DNA of 53,988 nucleotides, taken from assembly GCA_050176585.1 (NCBI GenBank), contig JBFXHX010000027.1:1-53988 (forward strand), given 5' to 3'. The DNA is from CAYYWP01 sp050176585. Lineage in GTDB: Bacteria > Desulfobacterota > Binatia > HRBIN30 > CADEER01. Below the pieces are notes generated by a model. The model saw only the letters and a list, made by a program, of their open reading frames with translations, did not search any database and was not told the origin of the DNA. Shown in pieces: positions 17,613 through 24,508 of the stretch (its first letter is position 1; every line of letters begins with the position of its first letter). Position numbers and translations under genes: made by a program.

Positions 17613-17868
17613 CCCAGCGCGGTAGCGCTCCAGAACGCACGCGTTCGTGTGCGCGACCCACGTCTCGCCGCACGGGGGCCGGCCGGCACTGGATGCGAAG
17701 CGGGCGAGCGCGCGCCTGAGTCCTCGTCTACGGCCCGGCCTCGCGCTCTAGGCGCGCCGTGTATCGGGGCTCGGGCTGAAGTACTTGGCGTCGGCGGGTC
17801 GGAACACGACGGCGCTCACCGAGCCCTGCGCGATCGATCATTCAGCATTTTGTCAGGTTCGTTCCTCG

Positions 17869-17910
17869 TCCGGCCCAATTCAGCAGGCGCCGACCGAGCG
17901 GCGCCTCCAG
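17869..17910. repeat. Intergenic repeat, partial copy C
   Basis: TCCGGCCCAATTCAGCAGGC leads into the right arm GGCGCCGACCGAGCGGCGCC and CTCCAG. It matches the right half of copy B (12282-12329) including the AATTCA spacer. The left arm is missing, so it is a truncated copy. Confidence 0.6.
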
Positions 17911-18230
17911 GCGACTACGCTGCGCGACCAGCCTGCCGATCCCCGCGCGTCCCGAGGTGCACCGGCTGTGCCGCCCGGCCCCCCGCGTGGCGGCGGCGGC
18001 ACTGCTCGGCAAAAGCGCGCCCGCGGCCTCCGAGCCTAGTAAAGCGGTACCGCCGTGGACGCCAAAGGCGCCTTCCGCATCGGCGCGCCGCCTCGGGGTC
18101 GACCCTGCGCGCCGCCCCTGCTCGGCGCGCACTCGCAGATCCTGGGCGCCGCAGGATCCCATCCTGCTCACCCCGCTCGCGCATCTCGGGTACTTTACGA
18201 ACGTCGACCGAGCGCCATATGACGCGGTGC

Positions 18231-18314
18231 GACTCCGTCGAGGACATGAAGATCCTCTTCGACGGCGTGCCGCTCGAAAAGATGTCGGTGTCAATGACAA
18301 TGAACGGCGCCGTG
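18231..18314 (+). pseudogene. Fragment of methylmalonyl-CoA mutase large subunit
   Basis: 28 codons read DSVEDMKILFDGVPLEKM then SVSMTMNGAV. This is the conserved substrate-pocket segment of the mutA/mcm catalytic chain, where the family has DSVEDMKxLFDGIPLDKMSVSMTMNGAV. Similarity stops abruptly on both sides, with no cobalamin domain nearby. It is a short relic of a gene that has been deleted or rearranged. Confidence 0.75.
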
Positions 18315-18482
18315 ACTGGCGGCAGCGCCGCAACGCGAGTTATGGAGCCCGTCACCTGCGAATCGCTCGTCGCGTACAACCGCATCCTCGAGCGCTGCGT
18401 GCCCGCGATCGCGAGCTTTCTCCGCACCCAACCGGTGGCGCAACCGCTTCACCGTCCAATGCCGCAACGCGCTGCCCTCGGT

Positions 18483-18503
18483 AAAAGGCGCGCTTTGCGC
18501 GCC
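18483..18503 (-). terminator. Rho-independent terminator for glcDEF
   Basis: On the minus strand GGCGCGC-AAA-GCGCGCC is followed directly by TTTT. The stem is a perfect 7 bp of G/C with a 3-nt loop. It lies about 93 bp beyond the glcF stop at 18596. Confidence 0.6.
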
Positions 18504-18595
18504 CGCCGGCACAGGTGCGGGCAGCTACACTGGCTTCGGCGGAGCGCGCGCCGCTCATCAGCTGTACGCGCCAACGAGCGTGCGCCCGTATCATG

Positions 18596-19876
18596 TCAAG
18601 CGCGGTCGCCACGGGGCGACTGCTCGTATGCCTCGTCGAGCAGCTCGATGGGGTGCAACACCCGCACGCGCAGGCCGCGCGCGGCGAGCCCGGCGCGGAT
18701 CTGCAGAGCGCAGCCGGCGTTCGCCGCCGCCACGCAGCTCGCGCCGGTCGCCGCAATGCGATCGATCTTGCGCTCGCGCAGCCGGCGCGCCATCTCCGGC
18801 TCGGTCAGGTTGTAGCTTCCGGCGCTTCCGCAGCAGACCTCGGATTCCGCCAACTCGACGAGTTCCAGACCGGGAACGCGCGCCAGCAGCTCGCGCGGTT
18901 GCGCGCGGATACCCTGCGCGTGAGCGAGGTGGCAGGCGTCTTGGTAGGTAACGCGCTGCGGAGCGCATGCCGGCGGCGGATCCGCGGTGCCGGCGGCGAT
19001 CACCTCGGTCACGTCCCGCACGGCCGCGCCGAATCGGCGCGCGCGCTCCGCGTAGGCCGGATCGTCTTCGAGTAGATGCCCATAGCCTTTGAGCGTGGAG
19101 CCGCAACCGGCAGCGGCCGTGACGATCACGTCGACCTCCGGCGTGAACGCATCGATGTTGCGCCGGGCGAGGGCGCGCGCGGTATCCGGGTCGCCATTGT
19201 GCAGATGCAGCGCGCCGCAACAGCCCTGCCCCGGCGGCACCGCGACGCTCGCTCCATATCGCGTCAGCACGCGCACCGCCGCCGCATTGACCTCGCTGAA
19301 CAGCTCACCGGTGACGCACCCCGAGTGCAGCGCGACGCGCAACGTTTCCGCCCCGCGGGCCGGGTAATACGCCGCCAACGGCTTCGGCTCACACTCGGAG
19401 GGGAGCAATGCCGCGGCGTCCATCCAGCGCGCCAGCACCTGCCAGAGGCCGAGCGCGCGGGCCACGCCGACCAGCGCGAGGAGCGCGCGCAGGCGGCGCC
19501 GGTATGGAAAGATCGCCAGCAGAGCCCGTCGCCGCACCCGCTCGTGCCACGGCCGCGCCGCGCGCCGCGTGACGTAGGCTCGCGCCTGTTCGAAGATCCG
19601 CCCGTAACGCACGCCGGACGGGCACGCGCTCTCGCACGCCTGGCATCCGAGGCAGAGATCGAGATGGCGGACGACGTCGCCGTCCAACGCCAGCGTACCG
19701 TCCTCCAGCGCCCGCACCAAATGGATACGCCCGCGCGGCGAATCCATTTCCGTGCCGAGCTCGAGGTACGTTGGACACGCGCTCAGGCAAAAGCCGCAGT
19801 GTACGCATTCGCGCAGGTAGTCGGGATTGGCCACGCCGCGCGGCGCGCCAATCGATCCGTTCGGCGTTCCGGTCAT
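18596..19876 (-). CDS. glcF: Glycolate oxidase iron-sulfur subunit
   Basis: 426 aa. Two ferredoxin-type 4Fe-4S motifs lie at the N-terminus (CVHCGFCLSACPTY and CLGCQACESACPSG). Two CCG domains follow (GCCGALHLHN and VCCGSAGSYN), as in GlcF and HdrD-like proteins. It passes electrons from the flavin subunits to the respiratory chain at the membrane. The ATG at 19876 is 2 bp after the glcE stop, so the order is glcD-glcE-glcF in one operon. A hairpin terminator follows at 18483-18503. Confidence 0.93.
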   Translation of the reverse strand: MTGTPNGSIGAPRGVANPDYLRECVHCGFCLSACPTYLELGTEMDSPRGRIHLVRALEDGTLALDGDVVRHLDLCLGCQACESACPSGVRYGRIFEQARAYVTRRAARPWHERVRRRALLAIFPYRRRLRALLALVGVARALGLWQVLARWMDAAALLPSECEPKPLAAYYPARGAETLRVALHSGCVTGELFSEVNAAAVRVLTRYGASVAVPPGQGCCGALHLHNGDPDTARALARRNIDAFTPEVDVIVTAAAGCGSTLKGYGHLLEDDPAYAERARRFGAAVRDVTEVIAAGTADPPPACAPQRVTYQDACHLAHAQGIRAQPRELLARVPGLELVELAESEVCCGSAGSYNLTEPEMARRLRERKIDRIAATGASCVAAANAGCALQIRAGLAARGLRVRVLHPIELLDEAYEQSPRGDRA

Positions 19877-19878
19877 GT

Positions 19879-21201
19879 TCAGATCTGGCCGACGAACCGC
19901 CCCGGGCTGAAACACCCGTTCGGATCGAGGGCTGCCTTGACCCGCCGCATGATGCTCAATGCCGGTGCCTCGTAGCCCCACGGGTCGATGTCGCCGCGCA
20001 ATTCGCCAGGTATCGTCTCGAACACCGCCCAACCGGTGTGGCGCCGCGCCGCCGCCCGCATGCGTTCGGCGGCGGCCCGCAGGCCGTCCGCACTCGGCGC
20101 GCCCAGCATTTGACACCACGCCACGCCCGCGCCCGCGTGCACCGCCACCTCCACCACCAGCGCGGCCGCGCTCGCTATTGCCTCGACCTCGTCCAGCAGC
20201 GGTGGGAGCGCGGTCGGACGCGCGCTCAGGCGCGCCACCATCGCCCTGTCGTCGGCCGGTTGGGAGAACTCGCGCAGGGCCCGCAACAGCGCCGCGCCGC
20301 GGCCCGCCGAGAGCTTGGTCGCGGCACCCGCGCTGACCATGTCCATGCGACGCGCCTGCTCTTCGACGTGCGCGGGCGATCCGGCGCACCCGATCAGCAC
20401 GGCGGCCTCATCACCGAGTCCCAGGGACTCCGCCGCCGCTTCATTCACCACCTCGACCAGCACGGGCAGTACGGCCGAACGGCCGAGCGCGTGCGCGCGC
20501 TCCAGCGCTTCCCGCAAGGTCGGCGCCTTCCACTCGAACACGTCGAGTGCAGCCGGCCGCGGCTGAATCTTGAACGACGCCTCGACGATGATCGCCAGCG
20601 TACCGTACGAACCGGTCAGCAGCTTCGGCAAATCGTAACCTGCGACGTTTTTCACCACCTGGCCGCCGCCGCGCACCACCTCCCCCGCCGCGGTCACCGC
20701 GCGGATGCCGATCAGGTAATCGCGCACCGTGCCGTAGCCGTGGCGCAGCGGGCCGCTGCGATCGGCAGCGATCAGCCCGCCGATCGTCATGACATCGCCG
20801 ACCGGCGGATCGATCGGCAGCCACTGCCCGGCGTCGGCCAGCGCCTCGTTGAGCGCGCGCAAGGTGAGGCCCGCTTCGACCGTGACGGTCAGATCGGCCG
20901 CGTCGTGGGCGACGATCCGCTGCAGCCGCCGCGCGCTCAGCGCCGCATCGTAACGCCGCGGCGGCCACCCGACCCCGAGGTGGGTCCCGTTGCCCGTCGC
21001 GACCACCGCCAACCCGTGTGCCGCGGCCGCGCGTACCGCGGCTGCCATGCGGGAGGCATCGGCCGGTTCGACCACGCAATGCGGCACCGCGCCCGCCGCG
21101 GCGCAGCGCCACACCGCTTCGCCGTCGCGGACCGCGTCGGCGCCGCACGCCGACCGGAACGCCGCGATCGCACCGTCGGCGTCGGTTCGGGGCTCGATCA
21201 C
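19879..21201 (-). CDS. glcE: Glycolate oxidase FAD-binding subunit
   Basis: 440 aa with the FAD_binding_4 (PCMH) fold: GNGTHLGVGWPP, DLTVTVEAGLTL, GGLIAADRSGPLRHGYG and GGGQVVKNVAGYDLPKL, which are GlcE signatures. It pairs with GlcD in the soluble flavin part of the complex. The GTG start at 21201 overlaps the glcD stop by 4 bp (GTGA). An ATG in frame 25 codons upstream lies inside glcD and would add unrelated sequence. The C-terminus ends in PNGCFSPGRFVGQI, as expected for the family. Confidence 0.92.
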   Translation of the reverse strand: MIEPRTDADGAIAAFRSACGADAVRDGEAVWRCAAAGAVPHCVVEPADASRMAAAVRAAAAHGLAVVATGNGTHLGVGWPPRRYDAALSARRLQRIVAHDAADLTVTVEAGLTLRALNEALADAGQWLPIDPPVGDVMTIGGLIAADRSGPLRHGYGTVRDYLIGIRAVTAAGEVVRGGGQVVKNVAGYDLPKLLTGSYGTLAIIVEASFKIQPRPAALDVFEWKAPTLREALERAHALGRSAVLPVLVEVVNEAAAESLGLGDEAAVLIGCAGSPAHVEEQARRMDMVSAGAATKLSAGRGAALLRALREFSQPADDRAMVARLSARPTALPPLLDEVEAIASAAALVVEVAVHAGAGVAWCQMLGAPSADGLRAAAERMRAAARRHTGWAVFETIPGELRGDIDPWGYEAPALSIMRRVKAALDPNGCFSPGRFVGQI

Positions 21202-22625
21202 AGCGCCACCTGGCGGCGCGGCCGGCCCACCTCGACGCAGCCGCCCGGCGTGGGAAAGATCTTGCCTGGGTTGCACCGCTCATCCGGGTCGAAGGCGGCA
21301 CGCAGCTGTCGCATGACCAGCAGGTCTTGCGGGCCGAACAACAGCGGCACCTCCTGGACCTTTTCCACCCCGATGCCGTGCTCGCCGGTGATGCTACCAC
21401 CGAGGTCCACGCATGCGCGCAGGATGTCGTGCCCGGCGGCGATGACGCGCCGCACCTCGTCCGCGTCGCGCTCGTCGTAGAGGAGGATCGGATGGATATT
21501 GCCGTCCCCGGCGTGCAACACGTTCGCTATGCGCAACCGGTGGCGGGCGGCGATGGCGGCGATCGCGCGCATGATTTCCGGCACCCTGGTGCGCGGCACG
21601 ACGCCGTCCTGCGTGCAGTAGTTGGGAGCCAGCCGGCCGACCGCGCCGAAAGCGCGTTTGCGGCTCTTCCATAGCTCGTCCCGCTCGGCCGCGTCGCGCG
21701 CCTGGCGCACCTCCCGCGCGCTGCGCGCCAGGCACACCTCGCGCACGAGCTGTGCCTGCAGCTCGAGCTCCGCCACGGAGCCGTCCAGCTCGATCAGCAG
21801 CACGGCGCCGGCGTCGGTAGGAAACCCGACCTGGAAGGCGGCCTCGACCGCTTCGACGATGATCCGGTCCATCATCTCCAGCGCGGCGGGGACCACCCCG
21901 CCGGCGATGATTCCCGACACCGCCGCGCTCGCGTCGTCGATCGATTCGAAAACGGCGAGCAGCGTGCGAACGGCCTCCGGCGTGCGGGTCAGCCGCAGCG
22001 TCGCGCGGGTCACCAGGCCCGTGGTGCCCTCCGAGCCGATCACCAAGCCGCGCAAGTCATATCCCGGCACGTCTTCGACCGCGCCGCCGAGCTCGACCAT
22101 CTCGCCGTCCGGGAGCACCAGCTCGACGCCGAGCACGTGGTTCGTCGTCACGCCGTACTTGAGCGTATGCGGACCGCCCGAGTTCTCCGCCACGTTGCCA
22201 CCGATTGTGCACGCCGGTTGGCTCGACGGATCGGGAGCGTAGAGCAGACCATGCGCGGCCACCGCGCGCGACACCGCCAGGTTCACCACGCCCGCTTCGA
22301 CCACGGCGCGGCGGTTTTCGACGTCGACCTCGACGATCCGGTTCAGGCGGCTCGTGCAGATCATCACCGGCGCGGCGAGCGGCAGGCACCCGCCCGACAG
22401 CCCGGTGCCCGCACCGCGCGGCACGAACGCGATGCCGTGCCGATACAGCACCCGGACGACGGCGGCCACGGCCGCGGGCGTGCGCGGCAGGACGACGATC
22501 TCCGGAGCGCGGCGCGCGAGCGTCCAGCCGTCGCACTCGTACACGCGCGTTTCGGCGGTGTGCGAGATCACCCCATCGCGCCCGACGATGTCGGTTAGCG
22601 CGTCGAGCACGTGCGCGTCGAGCAT
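21198..22625 (-). CDS. glcD: Glycolate oxidase FAD-linked subunit
   Basis: 475 aa FAD-linked oxidase that oxidises glycolate (or a related 2-hydroxyacid) to glyoxylate. FAD is bound by the PCMH domain: VPRGAGTGLSGG, GGNVAENSGGPHTLKYGVT and GSEGTTGLVTRA. The C-terminal substrate domain shows HAGDGNIHPILL, GGSITGEHGIGVEK and CNPGKIFP. It is first in glcDEF and divergent from a glyoxylate aminotransferase, so glycolate-to-glycine flux is the likely role. D-lactate is an alternative substrate for this family. Confidence 0.94.
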   Translation of the reverse strand: MLDAHVLDALTDIVGRDGVISHTAETRVYECDGWTLARRAPEIVVLPRTPAAVAAVVRVLYRHGIAFVPRGAGTGLSGGCLPLAAPVMICTSRLNRIVEVDVENRRAVVEAGVVNLAVSRAVAAHGLLYAPDPSSQPACTIGGNVAENSGGPHTLKYGVTTNHVLGVELVLPDGEMVELGGAVEDVPGYDLRGLVIGSEGTTGLVTRATLRLTRTPEAVRTLLAVFESIDDASAAVSGIIAGGVVPAALEMMDRIIVEAVEAAFQVGFPTDAGAVLLIELDGSVAELELQAQLVREVCLARSAREVRQARDAAERDELWKSRKRAFGAVGRLAPNYCTQDGVVPRTRVPEIMRAIAAIAARHRLRIANVLHAGDGNIHPILLYDERDADEVRRVIAAGHDILRACVDLGGSITGEHGIGVEKVQEVPLLFGPQDLLVMRQLRAAFDPDERCNPGKIFPTPGGCVEVGRPRRQVAL

Positions 22626-22632
22626 GGCAGTT

Positions 22633-22661
22633 TTGACACGCTACTGAGGACCCCATAAAAG
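22633..22661 (+). promoter_or_regulatory. Sigma-70-like promoter for the aminotransferase
   Basis: A perfect -35 TTGACA (22633-22638), a 17-bp spacer and TAAAAG (22656-22661, 4 of 6 matches) point into the aminotransferase gene. The predicted transcript would start near 22668, only about 7 nt before the ATG, so the mRNA would be nearly leaderless. It begins 8 bp from the divergent glcD start. Confidence 0.45.
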
Positions 22662-22674
22662 CTCAAGCTTGCCT

Positions 22675-23847
22675 ATGCTCTCGAAGTCACCACCGGACCG
22701 CGTGCTCCTCGGCCCCGGGCCCAGCACCGTTCACCCCCGCGTGCTGCGCGCGCTCTCGACGCCGCTGATCGGGCATCTCGATCCCGCCTTCATCGCGCTC
22801 ATGGAGGAGACCAAGGTACTCCTGAGGTCGACCTTTCAGACGGAAAACCGGCTGACCCTGCCGATCTCGGGCACCGGATCCGCCGGCATGGAGGCCTGCT
22901 TCTCGAACCTGCTCGAGCCCGGGGACACGGCGATCATCGGCCGCAACGGCGTGTTCGGCACCCGCATGATGGACGTCGCCGAGCGGTGCGGTGCGCGCGC
23001 CGTGCCCGTCGATGCCGAATGGGGCCGGGTGATCGAGGCCGACGCGGTGGGGGACGCGCTGCGAGCGCATCCGGATGCCAAGCTCGTCGCGATCGTGCAC
23101 GCCGAGACGTCCACCGGCGCGTGGCAGCCGTTGGAGGACATCGGCCGGCTCGTGCACGCCGCAGGCGCGCTGTTCGTCGTCGATACCGTGACCTCGCTCG
23201 GCGGCTGTCCGGTGCGGGTCGACGACTGGCGGATCGACGCCGTCTACAGCGGCACCCAAAAGTGTCTCAGCTGTCCGCCGGGCCTGGCACCGCTCAGCTT
23301 TGGGCCGCGGGCGGTCGAGGCGATGCGCGCGCGGCGGAGCAAAGTGCAGAGCTGGTACCTCGATCTCGGCATGATCGAGCAGTACTGGGGCGACGAGCGC
23401 GTCTACCACCACACGGCGCCGATCTCGATGAACTACGCCCTGCTCGAAGCGCTGCGCCTCGTACACGAAGAGGGGCTCGAAGCGCGCTGGGCGCGCCATC
23501 AGCGGCATCACCTGGCGCTGAAGGCCGGTGTCGGCGCGCTGGGTTTGCACATGCTCGCACCCGAGGGCCAGCAACTGTGGATGCTGAACAGCGTGCGCAT
23601 TCCGGATGGCGTCGACGACGCCGCCGTGCGCCGCGCGCTCCTCGAGCGCTTTCAGCTCGAGATCGGTGGCGGCCTCGGCCCGCTGAAGGGCATCATTTGG
23701 CGCATCGGCCTAATGGGCGAATCGTCGACCGAGGCGAACGTGTTATACGCCGTGAGCGCACTCGAGCGCGTGCTCTCCGGGCTCGGGCACCGCGTAAAGC
23801 CAGGTTCGGGCGTTGCGGCCGCAAGCGCCGCGTTGGCCAAGGCATAG
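22675..23847 (+). CDS. Alanine/serine-glyoxylate aminotransferase (class V)
   Basis: 390 aa PLP enzyme that makes glycine from glyoxylate. Family features are LLGPGPSTVHPRVL at the start, ISGTGSAGMEACFSNLLEPGD, HAETSTGAWQPLE, FVVDTVTSLGG and the PLP lysine K196 in YSGTQKCLS. The end contains GGGLGPLKGIIWRIGLMG, typical of AGXT and SPT. It is divergent from glcDEF, whose product glyoxylate is its substrate. The amino donor (Ala or Ser) cannot be told from sequence alone. A TTG two codons upstream is an alternative start. Confidence 0.92.
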   Translation: MLSKSPPDRVLLGPGPSTVHPRVLRALSTPLIGHLDPAFIALMEETKVLLRSTFQTENRLTLPISGTGSAGMEACFSNLLEPGDTAIIGRNGVFGTRMMDVAERCGARAVPVDAEWGRVIEADAVGDALRAHPDAKLVAIVHAETSTGAWQPLEDIGRLVHAAGALFVVDTVTSLGGCPVRVDDWRIDAVYSGTQKCLSCPPGLAPLSFGPRAVEAMRARRSKVQSWYLDLGMIEQYWGDERVYHHTAPISMNYALLEALRLVHEEGLEARWARHQRHHLALKAGVGALGLHMLAPEGQQLWMLNSVRIPDGVDDAAVRRALLERFQLEIGGGLGPLKGIIWRIGLMGESSTEANVLYAVSALERVLSGLGHRVKPGSGVAAASAALAKA

Positions 23848-24065
23848 CCGCGTCGAACGCCTTGGTGGTTCCGCCAAGCTGTTACGCTGCTCGCTCTTGC
23901 GGTACTGCGATCTTCGCATCAGGCCGCACTCTCGAGCGTCGAGCGCACACCACCGGCAGGAGCTACTCGCAAGTAGCGCGCGCGGACGGCACCGCTCAAC
24001 CGCGCCTGCAGAGCGCGGGTGTGTTTAGCATCACGGGAGGCGTACGCCGCCTCGGCCCAGTGACG

Positions 24066-24506
24066 CTACCCCACCTGTATTTTCCGGATCAGCTCACTGG
24101 CCAGCTTGCCGTCGAACTGCCCACTGTGGCGCTTGCGCAGCTCGGCCATCACGGGCCCGATCTGCGTCGTCCCGACGCCCGCGGCTATGGCGCGGATTGC
24201 CGCTTCCAGAGCCGCGGCATCCATCTGCGCGGGCAGGTAGGCGTCGAGGATCGCCTTCTCGTCCTCGGCCTGCGCGAGCGCGTCGGCCCGCTCGGCGCGC
24301 TTCGCAAAGTCGGCGATCTCGACGCGCTTGCTCGCCTCCTTGCGGATCAACGCGAGGATTTCGGCCTCGTCCAGCGCCGCCACGCGTTTTTCGATCTTGA
24401 GGTTTTTCACCGCCGCGATGAGCCCGCGCAGGACGTCGATGCGCACCCGTTCGCGGGCGCGCATCGCGTCCTGAAGATCGCGTTGCAGGCTGGCCTCGTC
24501 CGGCAC
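24066..24506 (-). CDS. yqeY: GatB/YqeY domain-containing protein
   Basis: 146 aa, the standard length for YqeY. It is an all-helical protein related to the tail domain of GatB and may support tRNA-dependent amidation. SLQRDLQDAMRARERVRIDVLRGL, EKAILDAYLPAQM and the final IGPVMAELRKRHSGQFDG are family hallmarks. The GTG start gives MPDEASLQ, fitting homologues, and lies 2 bp after the stop of the preceding FG-GAP gene. In many genomes yqeY follows rpsU; that is not the case here. Confidence 0.9.
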   Translation of the reverse strand: MPDEASLQRDLQDAMRARERVRIDVLRGLIAAVKNLKIEKRVAALDEAEILALIRKEASKRVEIADFAKRAERADALAQAEDEKAILDAYLPAQMDAAALEAAIRAIAAGVGTTQIGPVMAELRKRHSGQFDGKLASELIRKIQVG

Positions 24507-24508
24507 GT

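Larger units (their letters stand above)
17613..18595. other. Gene-free, decayed 983-bp stretch
   Basis: No intact gene is supported here. The segment contains the partial repeat C (17869-17910), an in-frame remnant of methylmalonyl-CoA mutase (18231-18314) and a hairpin terminator for glcF (18483-18503). Open frames across it change without family similarity, as expected of a decayed gene region. Confidence 0.6.

Noticed and set aside
17957..18484. Open frames across the decayed stretch downstream of the acyl-CoA ligase
   Set aside because: No ribosome site or domain, biased composition, and the only recognisable coding signal is the mutase fragment in a different frame.
24037..24053. GAGGCG-TACGC-CGCCTC hairpin near the convergent ends of the aminotransferase and yqeY
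   Set aside because: A 6-bp stem without a T-tract on either strand; too weak to call a terminator.
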